DNA from: Suicoccus acidiformans
GTDB taxonomy: Bacteria > Bacillota > Bacilli > Lactobacillales > Aerococcaceae
Assembly (NCBI RefSeq): GCF_003546865.1
Contig: NZ_CP023434.1
Span: 248,001-312,000 of the forward strand
Length of the DNA stretch: 64,000 nucleotides
Direction: 5' to 3'
Both the position numbers and the translations under genes were made by a program. Below the pieces are notes generated by a model. The model did not search any database. It saw nothing but the letters and a program-made list of their open reading frames with translations, and had not been told where the DNA came from. Positions 1 through 8,736 of the stretch are shown here, one piece after another. The first letter of the stretch is position 1, and every line of letters starts with the position of its first letter.

Positions 1-701
1 TCCATTTCAATGAGACTGGTTTACCTTTTGTTGTGATGAAGTACGCGATGACCCTCGATGGTAAGATAGCGGCTCATACGGGCCATTCACAGTGGGTTAC
101 GGGTCCAGTTGCACGCCAGCATGTACATCGTAGCCGTCATGCCTTTCAGGCGATTATGGTCGGTGTGGGAACGGTTATAGCGGATGATCCGCTACTCAAT
201 GTGCGCTTAGAAGAGCTGAGTGAGCCGTGTCATCCCATTCGGGTCGTTTGTGATAGTCATTTAAGGACGCCGCTGGAAAGTCGTTTGGTTCAAAGTGCCA
301 AGGAGCTTCCGCTAATTATTGCGACAACAGTCACCAACCAAGCCCAGCAGGCTACCTATGAAGCCTATGGCTGTCAAATACTTACTTTACCGGCGGATGA
401 TGCAGGGCAGGTAGACTTGAGAAGCCTCATGAAAGAACTGGCCAAACAAGGCATTATCTCGGTTTATTTAGAAGGAGGCGCCCAGCTTAACTGGAGTGCC
501 CTTAAAGCAGGCTTGGTGCAAGAAGTGCATACGTATATTGCACCGAAATTAGTGGGTGGTCAGGACGCTCCTTCTGCCATTTCGGGCTTAGGCTTCGGGC
601 GCATGGATGAAGCTTTGGGCCTTCGAATTAGGCAGATAGAGCGCCTGGGTGAAGATATATGGATAGAAAGTGAAGTGACAGGATGTTTACAGGAATCGTA
701 G
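1..701 (+). CDS. ribD: RibD, reductase part (5' end outside window)
   Basis: Bifunctional riboflavin deaminase/reductase; the visible part is the C-terminal 5-amino-6-(5-phosphoribosylamino)uracil reductase domain. The frame is open from the first base (codons begin at position 3), so the deaminase domain with its zinc site lies upstream of the window. Family landmarks are MTLDGKIA, the nucleotide-binding stretch around IMVGVGTVIADDPLLNVR, and YLEGGAQLNWS near the C-terminus. It is first in the cluster ribD-ribE-ribBA-ribH and its end overlaps ribE by 19 bases. Any FMN riboswitch for the operon would be upstream and is not visible. Confidence 0.95.
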   Translation, partial: HFNETGLPFVVMKYAMTLDGKIAAHTGHSQWVTGPVARQHVHRSRHAFQAIMVGVGTVIADDPLLNVRLEELSEPCHPIRVVCDSHLRTPLESRLVQSAKELPLIIATTVTNQAQQATYEAYGCQILTLPADDAGQVDLRSLMKELAKQGIISVYLEGGAQLNWSALKAGLVQEVHTYIAPKLVGGQDAPSAISGLGFGRMDEALGLRIRQIERLGEDIWIESEVTGCLQES

Positions 702-1285
702 AGGCTAAAGGGCAGGTGCGTTCGATTGAGCCTGTGGAGCGGGGAGTGCGTTTAGTGATTCAAGCTCCGGAAGTGATGGGTGATGTGGCCCTAGGTGATA
801 GCATTGCCGTGAATGGTATTTGCTTGACGGTCGTAGCTTTTGATGAGAGATATTTCGCAGTGGATGTGATGCAGGAGACGTTGGACCGGACGGCTTTCCA
901 AGTGTTGGACGTTGGCAGTTCAGTGAATGTAGAGCGGGCTATGCAGGCCAGTGACCGCTTCGGTGGACATATCGTCAGTGGCCATATTGATGGAACGGGT
1001 ATCCTAGAGCGGATTGAAGCGGACGGGATTGCGAATTGGTATCATTTCAGCACGTCGCCAGAGATTCTGCGTTATATCGTTATGAAAGGTTCCATTTCGA
1101 TTGATGGGACGAGTTTAACTATTGCTGGACTGGATGATGGAGCGGGTGAATTCAGTGTCTCAATTATTCCACATACGGCGTCGCAGACCCTTTTTGGGGA
1201 ATATGAGGTGGGGCGTGTGGTGAATTTGGAGAATGATTTAATTGGAAAGTACGTTGAGCGATTGCTTGAGAGGGAGGAAATATAA
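683..1285 (+). CDS. ribE: riboflavin synthase alpha chain
   Basis: Dismutates two 6,7-dimethyl-8-ribityllumazine molecules to riboflavin. The 200-aa length is normal for the family. It shows the two tandem lumazine-binding barrels: the first opens [10 protein letters not shown] and contains AVNGICLTV, the second contains [13 protein letters not shown] and IDGTSLTI. The start ATG lies inside the end of ribD and the stop overlaps the ATG of ribBA (TAATG), so translation is probably coupled. Confidence 0.97.
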   Translation: MFTGIVEAKGQVRSIEPVERGVRLVIQAPEVMGDVALGDSIAVNGICLTVVAFDERYFAVDVMQETLDRTAFQVLDVGSSVNVERAMQASDRFGGHIVSGHIDGTGILERIEADGIANWYHFSTSPEILRYIVMKGSISIDGTSLTIAGLDDGAGEFSVSIIPHTASQTLFGEYEVGRVVNLENDLIGKYVERLLEREEI

Positions 1286-2490
1286 TGGCATATACAACGA
1301 TTGAAGAGGCTTTAGAGGCCTTAAAAGCAGGCAGAATCATAATGGTCTTGGATGATAAGGATCGGGAGAATGAAGGGGATTTAATTTGTGCCGCGGAATT
1401 TGCTACCACCGATAATGTTAACTTCATGGCCACTGAGGCCAAAGGCTTAATTTGCCAACCGATGAGTCGAGCGATTGCGGAGCGCTTGAATTTCCATCCG
1501 ATGGTGGCGAATAATACGGACAATCATGAAACGGCCTTTACCGTATCGATTGATCATGTGGATACGACGTCGGGGATTTCAGCCGAGGAGCGCGGTTATA
1601 CCATGCGCCAGGTGCTCGAACCAGATAGCATGCCAGAAGATTTCCGCCGTCCGGGTCATGTCTTCCCACTTATTGCCAAAGATAATGGGGTCCTAGCGCG
1701 CAATGGTCACACTGAAGCGACGGTTGATTTGATGCGCTTGGCCGGCTTGCAAGAGAGTGGCTTATGTGTGGAGGTTATGCGCGAGGATGGCACGATGATG
1801 CGTGAGACGGAGCTTTTGGCGCAGGCGCAGTTGTGGGATATGCCAGTGATTACGATTAAGGATCTGCAAGCTTACCGCTGGCAACATGAGCAAATTATGG
1901 AGTGTGTCTCCAGTGTCCAAATGCCGACGAAATATGGTCAGTTTGTTGCCCATTCCTATGTTAATCGTATTAACGGTGAACATCACGTTGCCTTAGTGAA
2001 AGGGGATATTAGTGGTGAAGCGCCAGTCTTAGCCCGGGTACATTCTGAATGCTTGACTGGTGATGTATTCGGCTCCTTACGCTGTGATTGCGGGGAACAG
2101 TTCGCCCAGGCCATGCAGCAAATTGCCGAAGAAGGCCGTGGCGTGCTCTTATATATGCGCCAAGAAGGTCGCGGTATAGGCTTAGTTAATAAGTTGAAGG
2201 CCTATGCACTGCAAGATGAAGGCTTAGACACTTTAGAAGCAAACTTAGTGCTCGGCTTCCCGGGTGATATGCGTGAATACGATAGCGCTGCACAAATGCT
2301 GAAGGACTTAGGGGTTGAACGCCTGAAGCTGATGACCAATAATCCTGATAAAATTGAACAGTTAGAACAACACCAGATAGATGTTACCGAGCGCGTTCCA
2401 CTGGAGATGGAAGCCAATGACCATGATCACAATTACTTAGTCACCAAGCAAATTCGCATGGGGCATTTATTACACGTTAAACAACATTAG
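1285..2490 (+). CDS. ribBA: bifunctional DHBP synthase / GTP cyclohydrolase II
   Basis: Supplies both precursors of riboflavin. Residues ~1-200 form 3,4-dihydroxy-2-butanone 4-phosphate synthase ([11 protein letters not shown] and GHTEATVDL motifs). Residues ~205-401 form GTP cyclohydrolase II with the zinc cysteines in [18 protein letters not shown] and the RQEGRGIGL loop. At 401 aa it is full length. The start is set by GAGGAAATATA just upstream, overlapping the ribE stop. Confidence 0.97.
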   Translation: MAYTTIEEALEALKAGRIIMVLDDKDRENEGDLICAAEFATTDNVNFMATEAKGLICQPMSRAIAERLNFHPMVANNTDNHETAFTVSIDHVDTTSGISAEERGYTMRQVLEPDSMPEDFRRPGHVFPLIAKDNGVLARNGHTEATVDLMRLAGLQESGLCVEVMREDGTMMRETELLAQAQLWDMPVITIKDLQAYRWQHEQIMECVSSVQMPTKYGQFVAHSYVNRINGEHHVALVKGDISGEAPVLARVHSECLTGDVFGSLRCDCGEQFAQAMQQIAEEGRGVLLYMRQEGRGIGLVNKLKAYALQDEGLDTLEANLVLGFPGDMREYDSAAQMLKDLGVERLKLMTNNPDKIEQLEQHQIDVTERVPLEMEANDHDHNYLVTKQIRMGHLLHVKQH

Positions 2491-2500
2491 GAGGAAGAAC

Positions 2501-2971
2501 ATGAATATTATTGAAGGAAACTTAGTTGCACTAGAAGGCGTTAGAATTGGCATTGCGATTGCTCGGTTCAATGATTTCTTGACTCGAAGCTTATTAAAAG
2601 GGGCTGAGGATGGCCTAACCCGCTCAGGTGTGCCTAGCGACCACATCGACGTTGTCTGGGTACCTGGGGCTTATGAGCTGCCCATCCTCACCCAAAAAAT
2701 GGTTGAATCCGGTCAGTATGATGCGGTGATTACACTTGGTGCGGTAATTCGTGGGGCAACCAGCCATTATGATGTTGTCGTCAATCAAGCAACAAGCGGT
2801 ATTAGCCGGGTGGCCTTGGATGCTGGCATTCCTGTAATTCTGGGCATTCTAACTGTTGAGAATATTGAACAGGCCATTGAGCGGGCAGGAACCAAGGCTG
2901 GGAATAATGGCTTTACTTACGCAACGAATGCCATTGAAATGATTAATGTACTGCGTGAAGTGACCAAATAA
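2501..2971 (+). CDS. ribH: 6,7-dimethyl-8-ribityllumazine synthase
   Basis: Condenses the RibB and RibA/D products into lumazine, the substrate of RibE; family members assemble into hollow icosahedral shells. The 156-aa protein has the usual landmarks: [35 protein letters not shown] and the late [20 protein letters not shown]. An AGGAGGAAGAAC ribosome binding site precedes the ATG, 10 bases after ribBA. Last gene of the operon. Confidence 0.97.
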   Translation: MNIIEGNLVALEGVRIGIAIARFNDFLTRSLLKGAEDGLTRSGVPSDHIDVVWVPGAYELPILTQKMVESGQYDAVITLGAVIRGATSHYDVVVNQATSGISRVALDAGIPVILGILTVENIEQAIERAGTKAGNNGFTYATNAIEMINVLREVTK

Positions 2972-3083
2972 TAACCTGTTTCACTTGAGTTTTTGTTAAC
3001 TAGCTAAAAAAATATCTTACTTATCCTATGTCGTAGAGATTTACAGTCCTGATAATCATTGTTATATTCCAACAAACGCTTGT

Positions 3084-3120
3084 AGTCTCCAGAAGAAATT
3101 TCTGGGGGCTATTTGTGTTT
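3084..3120 (+). terminator. terminator of rib operon
   Basis: Hairpin with arms 3084-3094 and 3100-3110 (11 pairs including two G-U) and a 5-base loop, followed by ATTTGTGTTT. It lies about 110 bases after ribH. Confidence 0.65.
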
Positions 3121-3258
3121 AGGTTGAGCGAATATTGTTATGTGTATATTCACGTATTGAAGCAGTGCTGCTTGAATGTGGAGCCTACTGAATCGGATGA
3201 AGGTGAAGCATATTGATTGACTTGTGAACAATATCACGATATAGTAAGTATAGATATT

Positions 3259-3278
3259 ACATGAATATTAATTCATGT
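3259..3278. promoter_or_regulatory. perfect 8+8 bp palindrome upstream of metal ATPase
   Basis: ACATGAAT-ATTA-ATTCATGT. The spacing and AT-rich TGAAT...ATTCA core resemble operators of ArsR/SmtB-type metal sensors, but no regulator gene is adjacent and the site is ~70 bases upstream of the best -35 box. It could also be a weak hairpin. Function is inference only. Confidence 0.3.
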
Positions 3279-3346
3279 ATAGCGCAAGATAGGAGTTATT
3301 GTGGAATTTTTGTAATAGTTACTATTTTAGAATTGTTATAAATAAC

Positions 3347-3375
3347 TTGACTTGCGACTGAATTCGCGCTAAGAT
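3347..3375 (+). promoter_or_regulatory. promoter for P1B-4 ATPase
   Basis: TTGACT, 17-base spacer, TAAGAT, about 56 bases before the ATG. Downstream of the -10 lies another inverted repeat, AAATGA (3392-3397) and TCATTT (3406-3411), which could be an operator or a leader hairpin. Confidence 0.6.
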
Positions 3376-3431
3376 AGATGTATAAGGATTCAAATGAGGT
3401 TCTATTCATTTATAAGAGGAGATGAGAAAGC

Positions 3432-5309
3432 ATGATGAACTTCTTGTTCAAAAATCGCGAAGGGCGGTTCTTACTCATCGGCGCAATTTTCCTAATTCTT
3501 GGGTTTGTTATTTCAGACCCGATGGGAAGCCGGGTAAGTTTTTATATATCGATCTTTTTCCTAGGATTTTATGCAACGAAGCATGCAGTACTTGAGACGA
3601 TTAAAGACCGTTCACCCAATGTGGACTTATTGATGGTATTGGCAGCCTTGGGGGCGTGTGTCATTAATTATGAATCGGAAGGTGCGCTCTTGCTCTTAAT
3701 TTTTGCTGGGGCTGAGGTACTGGAAGATTTCGCAATGAATCGCTCGACTAATGCGATTGAAGAGTTGATGGGCCAAGTGCCCCAAACGGCGCAACGTTTA
3801 TTGCCAAGTGGGGATGTTGAAGAAGTGCCAACGGATGCTTTGCAAGTGGGGGATATTGTAGTCGTCTCCAAAGGTGCCCAAGTTCCGATTGATGGGAAGT
3901 CCGACCGGTTGACGACGATTAATGAAGCGGCGTTAACGGGTGAATCGGTGCCTGTTGAGAAGACATCGGGTGAGGAAGTTTTTGCCGGGACGATAAACGA
4001 AGGAAATGTCTTCCATTTGACGGTTACGAAGCCTAGTAGCGAGACAATCTTCTCCAATATTATTCGAATGGTGGAAGAAGCGCAAGGACGTCCATCGAAG
4101 ATTTCGCGCTTTATTGACCGCTTGGAAAGTAGGTATGTGGTCGGTGTTTTAATTGCGGTGCCGCTTTTCATTGTTGCTTTGATGCTAATTATGAATATGA
4201 GTTTCCAAGATGCTTTCTACCGCGGGATGGTGCTACTGACTGTGGCGAGTCCGTGTGCTTTGGTTGCTTCAGCTACTCCCGCTACTTTGTCAGCCATTAG
4301 TAATGGTGCTAAGAATGGGATTCTCTTCAAGGGTGGTGCCGCTATGGAAGCCTTGAGTACGATGGACACGCTTTTTTCTGACAAGACAGGAACACTAACT
4401 TTCGGTGAATTTCAAGTTATTGATCACGAAATAAATGAAGCAGACCTCAAAGAAGTGGTTTACATGGAACAGTCTTCAACCCATCCGATTGCTGAAGCGA
4501 TTACCATGTCTTTTGCTGATTTACCACTGGATACGGTCGATACATCTGAGTCTATTGAAGAGGTCGCCGGTGTCGGTATCCAAAAGGGTGACATTCTTGT
4601 TGGGAAGCCGTCATCGTTCGATAGTTATGAAGATCCGAATAATTATCGGGCGCAAACGAAGCAAAGTCACACGGTTATCTTTGCTGGACGGAATAATCAG
4701 ATTATTGGTTACTTTGTCTTAGCGGACCAGGTTCGTCTGGAAGCTAAGGAAGCTGTGGCCGCTTTCCAAGAAGAGGGTGTTGACGTGCAACTCATTACTG
4801 GAGATAATGAACAAGTAGCGCGTGCCGTTGCTAAGGAAGTTAATATTGTGCATTACCAAGCGTCTTGCTTGCCGGAAGATAAGATTCGCCTGGTGCAGGA
4901 AGAGCAAGAACACGACAAAGTAGTCGGTATGATTGGGGATGGCATTAATGATGCGCCAGCCTTAGCGAATGCTGATATTGGGATTGCGATGGGCTCTGGT
5001 TCGTCCGTTGCTATGGAGTCCGCCGACGTTGTCGTCGTCCAGAATGACCTGGCTAAACTCTATTACAGCTTTGAACTCAGTGAGAAATTAAATAAAATTA
5101 TCAAGCAGAATGTGGCCTTCTCCATTGCGGTGATAGTTATTCTCGTCATCTTGAATCTCTTTGGTTGGCTTGACTTGCCAATGGGGGTTGTCTTCCATGA
5201 AGGTTCAACCATTCTAGTTATTCTCAACGGACTACGTCTCTTAGGAGCCAAAGATGAGACGAAACCGAGTGAACCGAATCGAGTTGAAAACCAGGAGCAA
5301 GTTGCTTAA
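3432..5309 (+). CDS. P1B-4-type heavy-metal-transporting ATPase
   Basis: ATP-driven transition-metal exporter of the cytoplasmic membrane, 625 aa. Visible motifs are S273-P274-C275 in the membrane metal site, the phosphorylated D317 in SDKTGTLTF, TGES in the actuator domain, GDGINDAPAL in the hinge, and H589EGST in the last helices. SPC plus HEGST defines the P1B-4 subgroup (Co2+, Fe2+ or Zn2+ exporters such as PfeT, FrvA, CtpD/CoaT), rather than CPC cadmium/zinc or copper pumps. There is no N-terminal metal-binding domain, which fits the subgroup. Iron export is a reasonable guess; the exact metal is not decided by sequence. A GAGGAG site precedes the ATG. Single-gene unit. Confidence 0.9.
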   Translation: MMNFLFKNREGRFLLIGAIFLILGFVISDPMGSRVSFYISIFFLGFYATKHAVLETIKDRSPNVDLLMVLAALGACVINYESEGALLLLIFAGAEVLEDFAMNRSTNAIEELMGQVPQTAQRLLPSGDVEEVPTDALQVGDIVVVSKGAQVPIDGKSDRLTTINEAALTGESVPVEKTSGEEVFAGTINEGNVFHLTVTKPSSETIFSNIIRMVEEAQGRPSKISRFIDRLESRYVVGVLIAVPLFIVALMLIMNMSFQDAFYRGMVLLTVASPCALVASATPATLSAISNGAKNGILFKGGAAMEALSTMDTLFSDKTGTLTFGEFQVIDHEINEADLKEVVYMEQSSTHPIAEAITMSFADLPLDTVDTSESIEEVAGVGIQKGDILVGKPSSFDSYEDPNNYRAQTKQSHTVIFAGRNNQIIGYFVLADQVRLEAKEAVAAFQEEGVDVQLITGDNEQVARAVAKEVNIVHYQASCLPEDKIRLVQEEQEHDKVVGMIGDGINDAPALANADIGIAMGSGSSVAMESADVVVVQNDLAKLYYSFELSEKLNKIIKQNVAFSIAVIVILVILNLFGWLDLPMGVVFHEGSTILVILNGLRLLGAKDETKPSEPNRVENQEQVA

Positions 5310-5335
5310 GGTCTGAATATTAAACATAACAGAGA

Positions 5336-5380
5336 AGCCCTCGTGCAGTGAACAGTACTGCGCGGGGGCTTTGTGTAGGT
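5336..5380 (+). terminator. terminator of metal ATPase gene
   Basis: Arms 5336-5349 and 5357-5370 (14 pairs, two G-U), 7-base loop, then TTGTGT. Lies 27 bases after the stop. Confidence 0.75.
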
Positions 5381-5696
5381 GCGGCCGGCATGGGCGATAA
5401 CTCGGTGGATGGGTCGCTACCGTCGGCAAATCAATTGGTGGCCTTGTCTGGGCAGGGGGAATATCTTATCTTTCAACGTAAATTCCCTCTCTTTTATACA
5501 AGACATGAAATAAATAATTTACTCTATGAGGTGGATACTTTTGGGGAGAGTTTAGATTTAAATCAAGAGGTTGCACCTGAGTCCCTGGCAACTGAAAAGT
5601 GCATACGATGGGAGTTATATGAGTGTTGTCGGCCCTTGGCGCGGTTGTAAATGAGAGGGTTGTTTGGAGTCAATTCCACTTAGCTCAGCAACAAAT
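5381..5696. other. intergenic, no convincing gene
   Basis: Between two terminators. A 100-codon open frame runs through it (5348-5650), but it would start inside the terminator stem, has no ribosome binding site and its product matches no family I know. I see no promoter or RNA signature. Confidence 0.5.
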
Positions 5697-5742
5697 AAAT
5701 CCAGCCATTCTATGCAAATAAGCACAGCTAATGGCTGGATTT
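5697..5742 (-). terminator. terminator of leftward nth operon
   Basis: Arms 5697-5709 and 5730-5742 are perfectly complementary over 13 bp around a 20-base loop. Read leftward the stem is followed by a T-rich ATTTATTT tract. It touches the nth stop codon. Confidence 0.8.
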
Positions 5743-6392
5743 TAGGCGTAAGGTATGCCGGGGTCGCTCAAATCGGGGTAGGCGTACAGTTCAGGATAGT
5801 CTTGGCAATGGGGTTTGCGCGCGGTACAGATTTGGCGGCCAAACTGAATCATGGCTTGGTGGCAATGAAGCCAGTTTTCGGCTGGGATAAGTGCACAAAC
5901 CCGGTCTTCAACTTGACGTACGCTGGCATTGGCTTCTACTAAGTGGTGGTGTTTGGCAATGCGGTGAATGTGGGTGTCGACGGCAAAAGCTGGGATATTA
6001 AAGGCATTGCTGAGGACGACGCTGGCAGTTTTGCGACCGACGCCGGGGAGGGCTTCTAAAGCCTTACGCTCAGCCGGAACTTGTCCGCCGTGCTCTTCCA
6101 CAAGCTGAGCGGCGCATGCTTGGATATATTTCGCCTTATTGCGGTAGAGACCGATTTGTTGGATATAGGGAATTAAATCGGCTACTTCAGCTGCAGCCAT
6201 TGCCTCAGCGGTAGGGTAGGCAGCAAAAAGGTCAGGTGTAACCCGGTTAACGCCTTCGTCTGTAGTCTGCGCACTTAAGATGACTGCAATGAGTAATTCA
6301 AAAGGATTGCTATGCAACAGGGCAGTGTGTCGGTCCGGGTACATAGCCATAATCGTCTCTAGAACATAACGGGCATTGGTATCATTCAACAT
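5742..6392 (-). CDS. nth: endonuclease III with incomplete Fe-S cysteine set
   Basis: DNA glycosylase/AP lyase of base-excision repair acting on oxidised pyrimidines. The helix-hairpin-helix LPGVGRKTASVV holds the catalytic Lys and AVDTHIHRI holds the catalytic Asp. The family's C-terminal cluster motif C-x6-C-x2-C-x5-C here reads C-x6-C-x2-Y-x5-Y, so two of four ligands are gone and a normal [4Fe-4S] cluster is unlikely. The start was set at 6392 (MLNDTNARY), where AAAGGGG lies 10 bases upstream; the open frame extends further up into the regulator gene. It follows the regulator by one base and is probably co-transcribed with it. Confidence 0.92.
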   Translation of the reverse strand: MLNDTNARYVLETIMAMYPDRHTALLHSNPFELLIAVILSAQTTDEGVNRVTPDLFAAYPTAEAMAAAEVADLIPYIQQIGLYRNKAKYIQACAAQLVEEHGGQVPAERKALEALPGVGRKTASVVLSNAFNIPAFAVDTHIHRIAKHHHLVEANASVRQVEDRVCALIPAENWLHCHQAMIQFGRQICTARKPHCQDYPELYAYPDLSDPGIPYA

Positions 6393-6393
6393 G

Positions 6394-7101
6394 CTAGTTG
6401 GCCCCTTTGTCTGTAAGGCTGTAGTAGGTAATTGGTCGCCCAATGCCGCCATATTCTTGATCAGTTTCAAGATAACCACGCTCAGCCAGGAAATGAATAT
6501 ATTTGCGGACTGTAACGTGTGAGAAGTCCACTTCTTCGGTTAAGCCTTCAATGGTAAAGGTCCCATTGAAAGTAGTAATCGCAGCCATGATTTTCTTCAA
6601 GGACGGGGCGGTGATACCTTTTTCTAAAGAATCAGCATCTAAGGCCTTTGGATTGCCTCCGTTTGCTTCTTTCTGGAAGCCGTAGAGGCGGTCGACGTCT
6701 GCTTGGTCAAGTTGGGTGCTTTGGAGAACGTCCTGGCGTGCTTTGAAGGCATATAAGCTTTCTTGAAGGCGTTCGGCTGTGAAAGGTTTGAGAATATAGT
6801 CAATCGCCCCGTATTGGTAGCCGATTTGGATACTGCGTTGATCGTTCTGGGCGGTCAGCATAATGATTTCAGCTGGGTAATCACGTTGCCGTAAGGCTTT
6901 CATAAAGTCGAGGGCAGATTCGCCTTTTAAATTTAAATCAATGAGAATCAAATCAAAAGTCATCTCATCTAACAAAGTAATTGCCTCGGCGTTCGAATCA
7001 GTCATCCCAGCGACTTCAAAGCCTGGCACTTGTTCGATATAGGTCTTATTTATCATTTGAATCATCGGGTCATCTTCAATTAAGAGAATCTGGTAGCTCA
7101 T
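6394..7101 (-). CDS. response regulator, CitB/DcuR/MalR type
   Basis: 235-aa transcriptional regulator. The receiver domain (1-~120) has the acidic pair E9-D10/D11, phospho-acceptor D55 in LILIDLNL, T in IMLTAQ and K in YILKPF, so it looks functional. The C-terminal part (~165-235) is a winged-helix with FSHVTVRKYIHFLAERGYLE typical of the CitB/DcuR group, which controls uptake and use of C4-dicarboxylates or citrate. It is the partner of the kinase 12 bases upstream. No organic-acid transporter lies next to it, so the target is unknown. Confidence 0.88.
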   Translation of the reverse strand: MSYQILLIEDDPMIQMINKTYIEQVPGFEVAGMTDSNAEAITLLDEMTFDLILIDLNLKGESALDFMKALRQRDYPAEIIMLTAQNDQRSIQIGYQYGAIDYILKPFTAERLQESLYAFKARQDVLQSTQLDQADVDRLYGFQKEANGGNPKALDADSLEKGITAPSLKKIMAAITTFNGTFTIEGLTEEVDFSHVTVRKYIHFLAERGYLETDQEYGGIGRPITYYSLTDKGAN

Positions 7102-7113
7102 GGTCTCCTCCTA

Positions 7114-8598
7114 TCAATAAGCTTGGGTATAACAGACGAGTAATGCCTGATTGGCTTGGCTTTGAATCTCAGTGTAAGCAATCTCGTCCAAAAGCTTCAC
7201 CAAGTCTGGTTGCACATTCGTTAAATACAAGCAAGTTCTAAGTTGATGTTCTTCATAGGCTAACTGGACGTGCAGGTCTTCAAAGTCCGCTAAATGTGTC
7301 TTACAGACCTCCAATAACTCTTCGGTTTGCTCCAACCATTGCTGGGAGCGGAAATAATTAGCCGTCGCAGGGATTTCATTCGTAATTTCTAAGTGAAAAG
7401 CGGTCTGCATCTCTTCAAAAGCTAAACGCTGCTTGATTAAAAAGCCCGCAATCGTTGGATTATGCACCAGTAAGCTCAGGCTCTGTTCGAAACGGGCTTG
7501 CGGTTCGATGAGTTGAGCCAAATAATCGCTCAGGGCATCATACTGCTTTAAATCAGCTAGGCCGTAGATAACATGTAATTTATTCAGAAAGTCGTGTGAC
7601 TGGGTGGCTAATGTTTGCACATATACATCTGTGGTAGACAGTTGATTAATCAACATATACAATTCCGTTGCATTGCGAATTATATAGATTTGCCCCGAAT
7701 ATCCATGCCGGGTCATAATTGGGGCTAGGGAGACAATGTAGCTCTTATTGCTGACCTGGTATAACTTCTGGCTACGACCTTCCCCGCCATCCAGAAAAGG
7801 CAAAATATCGGCCAACTCATCCCCTTCCTGACCAGCAAACTCCCGTTGCGCTGCATCGTTTATTAATATAATCTCTTGATTGGGATTTGTCACGATGACA
7901 CCATCTAAGGTACGCGTTAACATCGCATTGCGCTCTTCGAGCACTTGGGCAATTTCTTGAGGCTCCATGTCGTGCATTTGTTTCTTGAGAGAGTAGGCGA
8001 GTAAGAAGGCGAGTAGAAAGCCAAGCCCTAGAGAGATAAGTAAGACCCAGGTTAAAGGCTCCAAGGTTGCCTGCGAGAGTGTGTCCAAAGTCTGCAAGGT
8101 GATGCCCAGGTTGACTGCACCAATTACCTCGCCCGTTTCACTGTGGTAAATCGGGACAAAGGCACGTAATTGCTCGCCGAGTGTGCCCCGCCCGATTAAT
8201 GTATAGGATTCTCCTTCAAAAGCCCGTAATTCTTGGCCGCCATCGCCGAAATACTGGCCCCCACGGCGTTCAGGATTCGGATGGGTCAGGCGGATGCTCT
8301 CAGGTGTAAGGACGACAACGTAATCCAGCTCAAAGGTCTCTTCGATTTCACTCGCATAAGCTTGCATCGTGTCGCTCGGTACACCGTACGCAGTCTCTTC
8401 GACAATCGTTGGATTGCGAGCGACCTGGGTGGCAATTTGTAGAATTCGGGTCATTTGTTCTCGCTGGCTTGTCTCGCGGATTTCAGCAATCAATAAACCA
8501 TAGAAGACCGTGATGGTAATCAGAATCGTTGCTAAGATTAACAGGAGTAAACGCAAGAGCAGTTTTTGATTTTTGAAAGTGTGGCGAATTGCTTGCAT
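7114..8598 (-). CDS. CitA/DcuS-type sensor with degenerate ATPase domain
   Basis: Membrane sensor of 494 aa. TM helix ~17-39, extracytoplasmic Cache/PAS-like domain ~40-178, TM helix ~180-203, cytoplasmic PAS ~215-320, then the family H-box QSHDFLNKLHVIYGL with phospho-acceptor His. The following catalytic region is wrong. Where DcuS has NLIENALEAL, DDGPGI and GVGLALV this protein has ELLEVCKTHL, TNVQPDL and NQALLVC, and it ends there. The N, G1 and G2 boxes are therefore absent and ATP binding is unlikely, although the reading frame is intact. It may be phosphorylated in trans, act as a phosphatase or signal allosterically. Confidence 0.85.
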   Translation of the reverse strand: MQAIRHTFKNQKLLLRLLLLILATILITITVFYGLLIAEIRETSQREQMTRILQIATQVARNPTIVEETAYGVPSDTMQAYASEIEETFELDYVVVLTPESIRLTHPNPERRGGQYFGDGGQELRAFEGESYTLIGRGTLGEQLRAFVPIYHSETGEVIGAVNLGITLQTLDTLSQATLEPLTWVLLISLGLGFLLAFLLAYSLKKQMHDMEPQEIAQVLEERNAMLTRTLDGVIVTNPNQEIILINDAAQREFAGQEGDELADILPFLDGGEGRSQKLYQVSNKSYIVSLAPIMTRHGYSGQIYIIRNATELYMLINQLSTTDVYVQTLATQSHDFLNKLHVIYGLADLKQYDALSDYLAQLIEPQARFEQSLSLLVHNPTIAGFLIKQRLAFEEMQTAFHLEITNEIPATANYFRSQQWLEQTEELLEVCKTHLADFEDLHVQLAYEEHQLRTCLYLTNVQPDLVKLLDEIAYTEIQSQANQALLVCYTQAY

Positions 8599-8736
8599 AT
8601 ATGAACCTTTCTTTTATACAATTGGCTTAGTAACCTTATTCTACACACTTTTAGGAAGAAGGTAAAGTATACAATCGCTGAGAATTGTCCAAAAGTAAGT
8701 TATAATAAGCACAATTGGAAATTTAGGAGGAACCTT

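Noticed and set aside
1-40. FMN riboswitch for the rib genes
   Set aside because: The window opens inside ribD; any leader is upstream and not visible.
5348-5650. 100-codon open frame after the metal ATPase gene
   Set aside because: It would begin inside a terminator stem, has no ribosome binding site and no recognisable product.
5664-5942. Open frame opposite the end of nth
   Set aside because: Antisense shadow of nth that also spans its terminator.
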